Source: Streblospio benedicti (Eukaryota > Annelida > Polychaeta > Spionida > Spionidae). From it: DNA of 64,000 nucleotides. The stretch spans positions 18,090,153 to 18,154,152 of the forward strand of contig CM032659.1 in NCBI GenBank assembly GCA_019095985.1. The letters are read 5' to 3'. Shown here piece by piece: positions 49,833 through 62,867 of this stretch; the stretch's first letter is position 1, and each line of letters starts with the position of its first letter. The notes beneath the pieces are model-generated. The model was not told the origin of the DNA, searched no databases, and was given only the letters and a program-made list of their open reading frames with translations. The translations under genes and the position numbers were made by a program.

Positions 49833-49996
49833 CTAGGCAGATTGGGGGGGGGGGTGGGGGGGGGGTGCGCATGTCCCCATTCCCCACCAAAATACCTTAT
49901 TTTCATAGGGGCTTTGGCATGTTCTCTATCGAAACCCATGAGATTCCTTAAGTTCGACCCCCCCCTCTTTCTAAAAAAACCTGGATCTGTCAGTGC
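49833..49996. mobile_element. hAT-like MITE (GGCAGATCC family)
   Basis: Left TAGGCAGATT and right CCTGGATCTGTCAG bracket a G-run and the family core CCCACCAAAATACCTTATTT. A second copy lies at 50312-50478. Confidence 0.7.
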
Positions 49997-50311
49997 CAGC
50001 TGTTTTGTGTTTGTGCCCGCACTTGATCAATGATGATGCACGATATGCACGGGAGCCATTCATCATCTGGAGGAAAACCAGTCCATTTTCATGTATACTG
50101 TGGGATTAAGCCTACAAGATCCCCACCACCGTCAGGCAACCGCCTTAAATGTGAAAAGTCAGTGAACCCGCCTGACCAAGACGTCATCTGCAGACCAAAT
50201 TAGCGTCTGTTGTGGCCAGGCAGCTGCTAACACCACGCGTCTCTGCTGACTAGTTAGTGTAACACTCATCTAAGGAAAAATGTATGCGCCTTATTCTTTC
50301 CACTTCTGTGC

Positions 50312-50478
50312 ACTCACAGACATATCCTGGGGGGGGGGGGGGGGCCTTTTCCCACCAAAATACTTCATTTTCATTAGGTTTTTGGCATATGTCCTCCATC
50401 AATCGCGCGTATATATGAACCTCATGAAATCCATGAAGTGCCCCCCCCCAACTTTCCAAAATCCTGGATCTGCCAATG
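50312..50478. mobile_element. hAT-like MITE (GGCAGATCC family)
   Basis: It has the family core CCCACCAAAATACTTCATTT and the right end CCTGGATCTGCCAA. The left end is worn. Non-coding. Confidence 0.7.
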
Positions 50479-51021
50479 CCACGCATGTGTTTTATCTGGC
50501 AGTTGAATATTTTGTATAAAGAAGTGGGAACAGGGCGTTTGAGAGCGACGTTACAGGTCTCCCGTGAGTCGTCAACGTGAACCTGTCCAAGAACTGTCAC
50601 CAAGCGGTGTAATAAACAACATGAGTTGGGTGTGTGAAACCTCATTCAGTGTTTTAACACGAGAATCTTAATTATTGTTGTCACTCCATCATAACCGGTT
50701 CCTCGTAGGCCTATTATGGTTTCCTGTAAGTAAGACACACTGGGATCGTTACCTCAGCTGATTTACCTTATTTGTTTGGATTGCATGCACATTATTCATG
50801 AAGCCCAGTTCATAATGTGCTGTAATATAGGGCACTTTCAGCACGCAATCCTATTGTGTTCACATCACGCACATAATGTGATGTTGGTAGGTGTTTTGAA
50901 AGAAAAAAAGAGTGTACATCAATTTTGACCATGTTTTATCACCTCCTCTCACCGTATATATAAAAGTTACTACCGCGGACGGCCGCTATACTATACGTAT
51001 CTCTTAACGTTCCCAACGAAG

Positions 51022-51170
51022 TGACGTCAAGCTGACCACCCTACTTATAGGTAGACCAACTTCTATACTGATGACAATCAAGATGGTCGAACTAGGACAC
51101 CGCCCGCTGTCCCAGAATGTGGATGCCCCAGGTCTCACGTGATGCACTCCCGTCAAAGGAAGTGACGTCA
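51022..51170. promoter_or_regulatory. ETS/CRE/E-box/YY1-like cluster
   Basis: TGACGTCA at 51022-51029, AAGATGGTC at 51080, CACGTG at 51136-51141 and a composite AGGAAGTGACGTCA at 51157-51170. ETS-CRE composites are typical of animal promoters. No recognisable gene adjoins it. Confidence 0.4.
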
Positions 51171-53014
51171 TATTCAGCACCCAGTACGGTCGTAGCATGC
51201 GATGGCTGCACGGAGTTAGTTGTGCGTCCCCTTTTGAGTGCACTGCTGGCTGCTTTTATTTTGCGTGCGTAGCTACTAGGGTCTAGATCAGCAAATGCCG
51301 GACTATTTCTTTTTTGAATTCTTAAACACGCACACGCATCTATTCGCCGATTGTTTAGCACAGTTTCCCTTCGAAAATCAACCTCTTCTTTAAAAAGACA
51401 TCACAGCATACAATTCCACGTGGTTTAAGCTGCTCAATTGGAAGAACAGATACATTTTCAAGTTTTAAGTATAATGACAATGATACCGTAGAGAAACATG
51501 ATGTGAACCAGTTATCTATGTGGACACCTCGCATGTTTAGACAAACAGATCCGACTGCAATATAGCAAACACGCTTGAAAACATCACCAAAATGTAGTAC
51601 AGTGTGCAGGGATCACCTATGTACTAGTAGAGCATCTCAACGCGGATGAAGACACGTTCAGTTTTCTATGTGCGAGATTTCCATTAGAGTTGAGGGGGTA
51701 AAAAGGCACATTAGCGTGCACGCTACGTGGCACAGACACGTCATCAAGCATTTCCTCTGACACTGCACGTAAAACGAACCACAAAACGGCGTCTTTAACG
51801 TAAAACGTACACTTGTCACCACCCAAAGTCTACATACACTACAAGCCTCATTTTGTACGACAGTTAGCAAGGTAATGATTAGGCTGGTGGTTGTAAGAAC
51901 ACACTGTAACAGGGTAATTCAATCTCAGGGGGTTAGCGACTTCACTTTGAAGGCCCGTAAGTCAAACCGTTTGAGGGATCATCTGGATAGAGAAGTGTGG
52001 AGTTTGGCAGCATTTTTTTTTTTAATGACTGTAGCATTGATCATAAAGTACGAGTATGTGCTGGGTTTCATGTGCTGGGTGATACATTAACAATGAATTT
52101 GTAATTATTGTAACTTCAAATCACACAATGCTATTTATAGGTTTGCAGGGCCGTGGCAAGAGAGGCAACTGCTTCATGTGTTTTTTGAGGGGTGGTGGTG
52201 GTGACTGAAACCAAGCTTTAATATTTGCTTTTCAGGTTACCTTTTTGTCTAAAATATTCTCAGAAGCTATGGAATAGGGTTTAAAACTTGAAATATTTCT
52301 TGCGGAAGATTGCCCCCCCCCACGAGCTACAAAATCTGTGCGCGGGTGGCGTTTGCCTACGTCCTCGCGCAACATGATTGCCTCCCTTCTTCTGCAGTCC
52401 TGTCTACGACTCTGGGTTGGTAGCTACTTCTTTAAGTTTGAAACTTTCTTCTAATGTTGGAACGTTATTACTACATATCACACCAAAATGTGCCTATTTT
52501 GCTAATAAGTAGATGATACTAGCGTGATCAGAAAACTCATCAAATGAATCATGAACTGAAATGAACACTCAGAAACTATTTTCAATAATAATATGGACTG
52601 ATATAGTGAAAAAACTATGCTGTTAACTATACGCTATTTTTTTTTTCATATTTTGAAATGTACCCGCTGTGATAGTCTACTGTGCATTTCACTAATGCTA
52701 AATGAAAACTTATGAGATACAATAGTATGTAAATATCTGTTTCAATTTTCATATTTCTACGGGACTGGCGAACAATACAATTCAAAATGACATTCATCGC
52801 ATGTGAACTTGACTCGTCAGATTCACACGATAAAAAGCCTAAAAACGCCCGTGTCGCGGTGTCACATTGTCCTCCACCTCAGAGAACCAAACACGCACGC
52901 TGTCTCGTGTCGTGGGGTGGCCCGGGGCGGCATCAGGGTGAACGCACTTAGCGTCCCTGCCGCCCGGGGGTTCCTTGGCCCCGGTTTCTGAGCGCAAAAG
53001 TCCCCAACACACCC

Positions 53015-53015
<1 letters not shown>

Positions 53016-53053
<38 letters not shown>

Positions 53054-53117
53054 TGTTGTTGTTGTTGTTGTTGTTGTTGTTTTTGTTGTTGTTGTTATGT
53101 TGTCGTCGTCGTCGTCG

Positions 53118-53162
<45 letters not shown>

Positions 53163-53175
53163 TTGTTGTTGTTGG
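53016..53175 (+). repeat. (TTG)n microsatellite
   Basis: About 160 bp of TTG with TTTTG and GTC interruptions. Open frames in it encode only homopolymer-like protein and are not genes. A GC-rich block with a short CCCGGGGCGGCA / TGCCGCCCGGGG inverted pair precedes it at about 52918-52970. Confidence 0.97.
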
Positions 53176-53870
53176 CGACAAGCGCGTAGAGAACCAGGTG
53201 AACTTTGGAGATTTTAGTCACTTTTGCACTTCAGCTAAGTCAAAGCTAGCCTTAATTGGGGTGTATGGAAGCGCTTTTATAAATGTATCAACACAAAGAG
53301 GATTGACTTACTTTATCAAGTAGATATCGCAGCAAATTGGAACGGATCTGCAACAGAAAACACATTGCATCAGTTAGATTGAAATCATCAGACAATATAT
53401 TTAGTATTTACATTAATGATATATATTGTTTCTTCTGAGCACACCAAAAAGGAAAGAAAACTAAAACAAAATTTCATACAACTAACCCAGTAAACACATA
53501 TACTTGGTCTAATACGCCAATGCTTTTTTTTACAAGATATTTTCCCACAATTTCTATATCCTTCCTTTTTATAGAGGTTTTGTTATTGATGACAAGCGTC
53601 TTGATAGAACATGAAAGTGATCCAGTCATACATGCGTCGAGTGGGTAGAGAAGATAGTATTTGTTTTATCTACGAGCTACAGTGATATTGTGTGTAGGCC
53701 TACTTACCTACTTGATTACAAATTTACATGGGAAGAAAAATCGCATGAAATAAGGGCATCCATGAAAGAACACGCACACAACAATGCCATAACTTAGCAG
53801 TCATCGGGAATAGATTTTTCCATGATTTGAGAGACAAAATCTAAACATTCCACCTGCGACAACCTGGTAT

Positions 53871-53915
53871 CACGTGATCACTATTTTTGCGCATGCGCCG
53901 CCTGAGGTGACGTCA
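53871..53915. promoter_or_regulatory. E-box, NRF1-type and CRE motifs together
   Basis: CACGTG (53871-53876), TGCGCATGCGCC (53888-53899) and TGACGTCA (53908-53915) within 45 bp. Promoter-like. Downstream DNA contains no recognised coding exon. Confidence 0.45.
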
Positions 53916-54652
53916 CATCCACGTCACACGTCAAACGTTTTAGGCAGTATGGTTACAGGCCACATGCTAGTATCTAGTCACATCCCATGCCCCAAAGCGT
54001 TATTAAGTACAGACTATTTGACAAAAAAGCGTTCATCATTTTTTATCTTTTTTTTCAACTGACAAAAGGAATATCTTGTGTGCCTTTGACCTAATAATGA
54101 AGAATGGAAAAGCTTCGGAGGGGCAGCACTATCTCTCAGACCCAGAAGCACATGTGACATTTCATGCAACATGGGGTAAAACAGTGCGCAGAAAGTACTT
54201 TTTTCCTGTATTACTTTATAAAATGGATTGTTTCAATGCGCTGATGTTATGCTATATTTGGAGCCAAAGATAATTTGCGCACTAGTTTATGAACTGTACA
54301 CGTGTATTGAAAAAATATTATTTGTGTTTAATTGCAGATAAAAAAACACTATGACAGTAGATATGCACAACGTCTGTATGTGAAACCTCACTGTACGCTG
54401 ATGTGGATAAATGGATGCAACACGTGAACGATATGCATATTGAGTCCAAGAACCCAGTCGTGACCTAAGAGACTATGTTGACCACTTAGTCTCGATCATC
54501 CAGACCCTGTGGTGGCTTGCGCTCACCAAGTATGCAATGCAGAGTCTGGTTGAACAAGGCTATTGACCATCTAACATGTGCGTTTCTGTGTTTCAGACAC
54601 ACGACGTGTCGCTATGACGTGTCCGGCACGCAGACGTTCTCATTAAGTTACG

Positions 54653-54797
54653 TCTCGCGAGGCCATGTATCAATTATGCTGCGCCTGCGCACTGCAGATT
54701 ATTTATGGGGAGAGATATGAGACTGCAGGTGATTGGTTCGCCGTAAAACCCACCTGGGTCCTTGGATGGGAAGGTCACAGCAAAGCCAATGGCGGAC
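54653..54797. promoter_or_regulatory. Promoter-like CpG cluster
   Basis: TCTCGCGAGG (54653-54662), NRF1-like CTGCGCCTGCGCA (54679-54691), inverted CCAAT (54732-54736) and a YY1-like CCAATGGCGGAC (54786-54797). This set marks many animal TATA-less promoters. A good acceptor ends at 54596, so an exon is also possible, but no long frame supports coding. Confidence 0.4.
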
Positions 54798-55563
54798 GTT
54801 TCCATCGTGAGGTTTCACCTTATCCCTGGATTTGGATTTTCTCATGGCAGTGTCACAGTATTGGCGAACACAAGCAAAGGTCTTCTTAGTGCAAATTCTT
54901 AATGCATCCGCTGCTAGTTAATCAGTCTGTGTATTAATGAGTTAGAATATCAATCATGAAAGACGATACTTCAAACATATAAGGAAAACAGCACCCCAGT
55001 AACTCTCCACCTTACAAATCATGTAAAGCAGATGAAGACTTTAAACATAAAGACATGTTTTTTTAGGAGTGACAGACAGGTCTTTTGTGGCGCAGTTTGC
55101 AATGATGACACACCCATCGTAGCTTCTTGTTCATGTCTCAATATATTGACTCTATTAGCTACGCTAACACCTCGGGTGTTTATTGTTCAACAACCCCCAC
55201 AAAAATGATCCATAAGTGAATTTTATACCCCACAGGACCACAGATTCTAAGTACCTAAAACAATATTGACTCATTTGTAAATGTCAGAGGAAAGAGCAAA
55301 CTTTCATTAAGCCATATTGATGGGCAAATTGTTTTTAGTATGTCATTACCGTAAATTATACGGGCCATATTTAGACAGCAGACGGCAAGAGTGACATAAG
55401 GATGCTGCTAGTTCTGGGACACCATCGATTGGATGCTACAAGTGAATATAACTGTATAGTGGCACACATACATGTACAATAAAATCAATGCATCTAACGG
55501 CTAAGTGCAATGAATAGTTGGTCTTTGAGAATTGGCAGTCACATTAAAAATGGCCGAATGATC

Positions 55564-55650
55564 ATAGGCAGATCCAGGGGAGGGGTAAAGGTGCCGCCCC
55601 CTCCTTTCCCCACCAAAATACTAAATTTTCAGATAAAAAAGGTCCTATCC
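55564..55650. mobile_element. hAT-like MITE, left part only
   Basis: Begins ATAGGCAGATCCAGG and contains CCCACCAAAATACTAAATTT. No right end was found. Confidence 0.6.
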
Positions 55651-58600
55651 AGTTTCTACAATGTTCCCCGCACTAACATTTTTGAAGACATGACAGTAGG
55701 TGGTCCAACTCTTCTACCCGTCTTTGATATGTTGATAATTATTCAAGCTTGCACCGTATTAACCTGGGTCTGGTTAAACATTCTTTGCTTTAGATGGTTT
55801 CGCGGTTAAAATAGCAATTTTAAGCAACTCTTTTTGACGTTTCGGACGTTTTTTTTGTGTGAAACCCATAGTCGGGCATGCCATTTATCGCAGTTGCAAT
55901 GGAATATGATTGCAGCGCTACGGCGGGTAAAGAACAGGATATCAATAGTTATACACAACATGGTATGTGTTTTAGTGGCTAAATTGAATCAGCACGTAAG
56001 CTTTTACAAGAATAAGTTGAATGCATTTCTATTTGGGTAACTACAGCCTCAACATCGAGAGCTCACTCTGTTGAAAAAGTGCCTTTGAGCCCTTGACATA
56101 ATTTCCAATTAGGTCAAAATATGCATAATTGACAGTTCAAAAGTCCCTCTAAATTAGTGAGCGCTTTGCAATTGGCTGGTTTTCTAGTTTACACTGGGAA
56201 GAAAATAAAGGAGGCCAGGTGCAATGGCCTGATATTATATATAGAGTGGGTAAATGGCAGTGCAAGGGCCTGACATTCCGGCACAGTTCTGCTGTTGTAC
56301 CGCACTCCCGCGTGCACCATTGACCTAGGTACAGCAAGTGACTCGGTACTGTTGGCTTACATATGCCCATAAAAGTAAAACAAAACACATACAATACTTA
56401 CATCTCCGCACAATTGGTAGGTAGAAAGCATTGAGTGTACACAGATCTACAATAGTTTGGAAAGCGATGGCTGCTGGGTTACCCGAGTGCTCCGACCCCT
56501 TCCAAATAAAGACATGCAGTTTTGTCTGAGTACACAAGCTACAAATATCCTTTTGATATTATCATGCACCAATTGTCCAATACGAGCTTATCCACCAGCC
56601 CACCCCCCAACCCAAGAAAAAGGACAGTCTTAAAAGTACGCTCGAGTATTGCAAGAGACCACTTACAGTAAATGAGAGGATGCGGCCAGAAAAAGGACAC
56701 TTGGCAGTTTTCGCCTGTTATCGAGGGCTAATGAGAGCAGGGACACAGCAGCCCGCCAATGATCACCAGATTATGTAGATTCCGCGCGCACAATGACATT
56801 ATAGAAGCCTGTGCATCTTATAACTACATCATCTCCTCGCCAAGAACAAGGGTACGAACAGTCGACAGACTTCGTGGGTGGTGAAACAGGATGTAGGCCT
56901 ACTGGGGACCAGTGGGGTAGTCATTGTGACTAGCAAACTGCTGTCATGTTTAAGCACTGTACACAGAAGTGTGATCATTGCGATTTTACTTTATTAATGT
57001 GGGTTGGTACAATCCCTCCGCAAAACACATTTTAGGTCACCCACCATGCCTCATCACAGCAGGATGTCACTATAAGTGACATGCAAACAACAGAAAACTA
57101 CTTGGATTTACAATAGTCATGATATCACAAAATACACGCAGTAGCAAACAATTGCCAACATATATCTATGCGTAATTGTGTATCAGTAGGTCTTTAAAAA
57201 TATCATATGCCTCCAACAAAGTATCGATTTAAAATGTTGTAAATTTATGAGAGCAAAACACGTTTGGGTCTCGTGGGGAGGATGCCGTGTTAACGCGTCA
57301 CCCACAGCCTCGTTCTGGCCGCACCTCGCCCCTCCCCTGGGGTGTGAGGTGCGTTACGTCACTCCGCTCATCATCACTCAGGCCTCCTGCTTATGCTGGT
57401 GTCAGACAGTCGTGATGAATGTGTTTAGTTCGTGTGACCGACACAAGGTGTCACCACGCACCATGTGTTTTGAGGATGATTCAGTAACTCTCTACTGGAA
57501 ACTGGCGGTTGTAGATATTCGTGAATGTCAGACTGGGGTCTAATGCAGCTGTTACACTGTATATCTGCATGTCAGCATGGTGTATTGTGACTGTCATGGA
57601 ATAAAGTCATTGAACGGTGTTGGTAGTTTGATAGCAATTGTATATTTGAAATTTGAATTTTAGAGTGAGCTCTGAAAGAAAAGCAGGTAATACATTAAAA
57701 TAATTGAATTATGTTTATTCTTTGTGGTTAGTAATTGTTTATTCTTTGTTTACATAGTCACGTTGTGGTTATTCCATGGAAATTGTCATATCAATAATAT
57801 TCTGTTGATGGGGATGTGTGCAAGCGGCCTAGAATAGAGTAGGGTGGGGCAAAACCCTCACATCGAATAAGAAGAACACCTGTGTTTCCTTACACTTTTG
57901 TAAGTGTCCTTGTAAACTCCTCCTTGTATGTGGAGATAATTAAGTACTGATAGACGACGTATTGCACCTATCGGGTGGTTTGTCATGATCTGTTGCATGA
58001 TTGTCACATTACAAATAAATATTGATGCCCTTGTTATGATTTCAAACATAAAAAATATTGACAAAATTTAGGAAAGTTAAAACCTATTCGTCTAAAAAAT
58101 ATCACCATATTTGTTCAAAAACATAAGTTTGAAATGTGAGAAATAATTACAGAAAAAAACTTGGACGATTAAAGAAATTTAAGTTAAAGTTTGATGACAA
58201 AGACATCTAATGATAATCATAACGATTTTGCATAAATAGTTGAATAATTAATTGAAAAATGAATCCTATTGTGGGTCATTTTGACCCGTCCCGTGCGGAT
58301 GTACAGTGTGACTATTTTCACCCATGCCATTGATAGTCAATGGCCATTTACATATGTTCACCTAAACAAAACACACATCCTAACTCGCGAATGTGTTTTA
58401 TATTGTGTATGCAAAGCCCCAGCAAGCTCACAATTTATCGTAATATACCTCTGTATGTGCTCATTATGGCTCGCAACATGTAAGACAAGGGGTGGGGGAG
58501 GAGGGCTCATTAGAACAGGAGTAAGGCATTTGTTGAAGTTTATAGTGGGCATACAGACGCAAGACGGACCTGTTGGACTTGATTAATGTAACTACATTCT

Positions 58601-60840
58601 TAAAATTATGACACACTAATATGGAATGCTAATGACACTGTTCACTAAGTTACAAATGCTGCGAATTTATATTTAGAAATGATAGGTTTCTAAAAATTAA
58701 TGCAACATAGAGACTAACAAATATGAATAAAGTAAACAAGAACTCAAAATAAAATCAAATGTCTAATAACTCATTCGCAAATAAAGAAAACTGTAGAACT
58801 GACGTAACCGATTTAAGAAACTAGTTGGATCTTTATTATCGCCGTAGCTTTCATATATACACAATCTTATAAGGAGATAGGTTCCTGCTTGTTTACATTC
58901 CCAATTTACAATTACAATTAAAGACCCCAATTGCAATTTTGATGAGACCTTCACGAAGAAGAATGCAACGTCCGACAAAACATTCCTAAATATTCTTAAG
59001 AAAAACTATTTGTGGGTCCTGTCGTGGCAGAGGACTTGGTGTGTTTGTTAATTGTCTGCTTTAGCTGGTCATTCCACTTCTGAGGGATCTCGCACCTGCT
59101 AGCGCGGTAAAGGACAGAGCAGGACCCACACTGGCTACAACATTGACTGTTCGCGGCGCGGTAAGCAGCCACTGCATTTGATGATAGGCATGCTTAACAT
59201 ATTTTTTAAATGCACACACGCACAGTAGAGACAGCAAAGACGGAGATCTAACAGCAAGAAAAAACTGACGTAAGGTTGTTAAAAAAGCTATTAACTATTA
59301 TTATAAACTATGTAGCCATTATAACATATACGTGTACATGTATGTGTTAGTTGATGATCCGAGTCTTTCTCTCACGAATTTATATTCTAATTACACCAGG
59401 TCATTGGTCCACATATTGATCAATTGATCACTGCTCACATAATTGCAATTTAGCAGGTCATTATTAATATTTTGTGAGTATTTCAAGCACTTATTCTACG
59501 GCCTGCTTCTAAGGACCAAGGAACAATTTGGACTTAAACTCCCATAAATGCGCCAAATCTCTAGCTATAAACCGCGAGGTCACATCGACAGCGGATAATG
59601 CGCCAGAGTGGCACTGAACGTGTGTACGGGAAGGCTAAATATACAGAAATCTACAGCCAGATTTAAGTGATTAAAAGGAATGAGTGAGCTACTTTGGCAC
59701 TTTCTTAGCGCGAACTCGACACTTCATTAATGTCAATTTAGTTTACTTGGAAAAATGAAAGTGGTGTATTCTGTAAAGGGTTAAGATGAAATTGATGTAA
59801 CTGCGCTGGAGGCGACTGCCTCTAAAACGTAGTGATGGGATGTGGATTAATGGGAAAACGTAAAAATCTGACGCGTTACTTCCAAATTCACTTGAGAACA
59901 AATTGTGCTGTATAGCAGGTTACAATATGCAAGTGCAGAGGGTTGTTTGCCAGGCTGTCACCCACTGATCTTAGCCAGACCCTGCGTGGTGCCAGGAAGG
60001 CCATATTTTTAAGGGCTGAGATCAGGACAATATGAAGCGCAGGTTCATTTCTACTTTTGATAGTTTCCTTCCGTGTGGTACTTGGGCCCATGTTTGTCAG
60101 TTTATTACCCTGTGTACAATGCACAGTATGTTTTAATCTATTTAGTTCAACTTATTGAGTGAGGAAATTCAAAGTACGATGGCATAGGATATTTGGTAAT
60201 AACATCACATTTATCAGTCCTTTGACAACCTAGTCAGTATTACAGCTACTAAGCTATCATTAGCAAAAGGAGATCTTACCGCTGACTGTCTTAAAACAAC
60301 AAAGAAGAACTATCAAAATGTCATCAATTATTGTTCTGTTTTCGTAGACCCGTGCACTAAAAAGAGGGAACATCTTAAGAGCTTGCCTTGTGTCCCCATT
60401 TATGGATAGACCTATGCAAACGAGCTGACCTCAATTTTAAATTTGACACCAGTAATTGTATCTCATTGCAAAGTGATTATAAATCCCAGCATAGCTAATT
60501 ACAGGCTCGTGGCAATAGATCTAGTGATGCAATTGAGAGCTTCAGGATTGCTTTACTTTAAAATATGTTCGAAAACAATAGTTAACATAACCGTAAGATA
60601 TCGGCTCCCCAGCTAATTAAAATCAATCAGAAAAAGCCATTGTAACTAATCACCATGTGAAGCATGAAGCAATACAGGGGCAGGCCAACTACTAGTACGG
60701 TGGCATAGAATTCAAAAGCAATCCACAAGAAAAAACCCCAACACATCCTACAGTAGCAATTGACAATGTTCAGTTATTGGTGGCGCTCTGAACACTCACT
60801 ATAAAAACCCGTCTGTGCAAGATTCCTTTTTAAAATTTAT
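55651..60840. other. Gene-free interval
   Basis: Only a piggyBac-like end at 58255 and a small GC-rich patch at about 57270-57400 stand out. The 98-codon frame at 57247-57543 is not recognisable. No RNA gene was seen. Confidence 0.45.
58255..58290 (+). mobile_element. piggyBac-like terminal motif
   Basis: CCTATTGTGGGTCATTTTGA followed by CCC resembles piggyBac ends, which carry GGGTCAxxxTGACCC. No partner end or transposase was found, and no adjacent TTAA is exact. Confidence 0.35.
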
Positions 60841-60844
60841 TTAA

Positions 60845-60950
60845 GGGGAGTGTTATAATGGGTAAAAAAATCCCACATCATCATTTTTTGCTTTTCTCCC
60901 AGCACCCCAAACATTTTGAGGCCTTTCCCTACATCCCACTTCCTTAAAAT
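60845..60950 (-). repeat. GGGATGTGGGAAAA modular repeat, minus copy
   Basis: Plus strand reads TAAAAAAATCCCACATCATC and GGCCTTTCCCTACATCCCAC, the reverse complement of the blocks at 24.7-25.5 kb. Confidence 0.6.
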
Positions 60951-61635
60951 CGCAAGAAATAATCTCCGCCAGGTAGCGAGTAGTGATATGCTACCTATGC
61001 TTGTGACCCGCCTTCGTTCCTGGTCACGTAGGTCCTGTACGTACAGAGCCTGATACGTAAACACGGTACTCGTATCAGATTCATACCTGTCGACCATTTT
61101 GCACTGGTCACGATGAGCGGGCCATGGGTAACATTCTCATTGATGTAAGTTTGGTCATGAAATGCACCAAGAATCCCTAGTGTATAATCGCTAATAACCC
61201 TCCTTTGTCAGTGATTTTCTCTTAAGCAAATACTTATTATAAACCTATTGAAGACGATTGTGGTGAACATTCATTCTGGGTGCATTGAATTCCGAGTCTG
61301 AAGTTAGTGTGGTTATTCAATGCCAATAAACATGCACACCAATTACAGTAGAACCTCTAATTAAGACCACATACCTATCGAGAGTTATTTAAAAATCGCG
61401 AGATGTTCTCATTTCGATGTTTGAGACGGACATTTTATGAGAATGATTCAGATGTGTTTGGACGCATACATGAATATATGTCAGACATTTGTGAACACAC
61501 CAAATTGAACAGAATACTGTAAATCTCATGGGGACTTTTACTAGGCAGTACTGTTACCCTAAAAACTTAAAACATTTACAACACGTATGTATACAGTATT
61601 GCATGAATACAGTTATTTATCACTTCTTTCTACAG

Positions 61636-61728
61636 AAGCCGAGTCACAGGATCATACACAGTCAGCAATCAGAATAACCGAAATAAACAGAAAAGGTTGG
61701 CAAAGCGCACAGACCGCCGCCGACTATG
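61636..61728 (+). CDS. Candidate internal exon, unrecognised
   Basis: A very good acceptor (TTTATCACTTCTTTCTACAG) and donor (CTATG|GTAAGC) bracket 93 nt. Two of the three plus frames are open: one reads AESQDHTQSAIRITEINRKG then WQSAQTAADY, the other SRVTGSYTVSNQNNRNKQKR then LAKRTDRRRL. No family was recognised. The exon could belong to a plus-strand gene continuing beyond the window, or be non-coding. It lies about 0.9 kb from the minus-strand promoter at 62.7 kb. Confidence 0.3.
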
Positions 61729-62613
61729 GTAAGCCTATTTCAGCCTGACTGAGGGTGTCTGTGTTGGCTGATAGTAAAGCCCCTATCGTACAGTCGCGAC
61801 AGTTTGTGCCTCACAAGTATTTCACCAATACAATAAAGACAGAGAAAGCATTTATTTTAACCAAAACAGCATGTGTGGGTTCGTGTGAAAGGGTGTGCGT
61901 GGACGTGGCCGCGTGTACCACGTCATTACATCCAGGGCAAGGCTACGACACTGCTTCTCTACTGCCAAAATCTCCAGTCAGCCGTGTATCAGTGCATGTC
62001 CATCGTGGTCTACGAGAATTTAAATAGGGTTTTCATACCTTATGGGGACAGTAGAGTAGTTTGACATGTCAAACTTTGTCTACGGTCAAACAAACAGTGG
62101 CCTGACCGTAAGTAGACAGCACAGAGCCAGTTCGGAACCAAGAATTGCGTTATTACGTACCTACATGTGATTCAAATCCGCACCAACAATGATTTTTAAC
62201 ATATGTGTGCGTTATGATCAAAACCAATTTTCAACAATAATAATAATTATCATCAACTATTTTCATGAACGTTGAATACCAAGGATTCTGGTATCCTCTT
62301 ATCATCTGTTTACCAACTATTGGTACCCTAATGTTGATAGATCTATCCACCACCTATGTCTGCTATACGCAAGCCCCGTGAGAACATCAATGAGGTGACA
62401 AAGATTTCATTGTTTAAAGTTATTGTTGAAGTAAACACACATAGCAATGTTTACGTGATGCACAGATTCTCTATTGTGTAAGAACTTGTGACAGATTTAC
62501 TTCTTATATACCTAGGTGACAACAATTTGCGCAGATCACAAGTATGAGAACGTTATGACGATTATTTAAATAATGAACAACTAAGCAAACACACGTAGCG
62601 TGTGGCCTCCTAC

Positions 62614-62728
62614 CTGTTCTCTGTCGTCGTTATCCGTGAGGAGGAAAGCGCGTGGCGGCGGCGGCTGGTGACGGTGACGAGGTTGGTGGGAGAATGAGCG
62701 AGCGCCGCGCGCCGCCGCCTCTTATACC
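62614..62728 (-). promoter_or_regulatory. TATA/Inr promoter with 82-nt non-coding first exon
   Basis: Minus-strand TATAAG begins at 62726. A perfect initiator TCATTCT places +1 at 62695, 31 bp downstream of the TATA box. The predicted exon 62695-62614 has no ATG and ends in a strong donor CAG|GTAGGA. Joined to the acceptor at 13201 it gives aacaggATGC, a good start context for the PDF ORF. A CRE palindrome TGACGTCA lies at 62860-62867, about 165 bp upstream. No other minus-strand coding exon with a comparable match was recognised between the two. Assignment to PDF (intron about 49.4 kb) is inference, and the promoter could serve another transcript. Confidence 0.5.
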
Positions 62729-62867
62729 GCACGCCGCCGCCTCGCAGCGGGACGGTGGTGTGAGGGTTTGGGGGGTGGGGGCGCGGTTACTGTCACTTTA
62801 GGGGGGGTGGGGGGGGGTGGAGGGTTTGAGGCAGGCTACGTACTACATAGTAGATCCAATGACGTCA

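Noticed and set aside
52862-53323. Open frames across the (TTG)n tract
   Set aside because: They encode runs of Val, Leu, Cys, Gln or Asn created by the trinucleotide repeat, with no domain.
54517-54720. Coding exon after the acceptor at 54596
   Set aside because: The open frame meets a stop before the possible donor at 54729, and the stretch is better explained as a promoter-like cluster.
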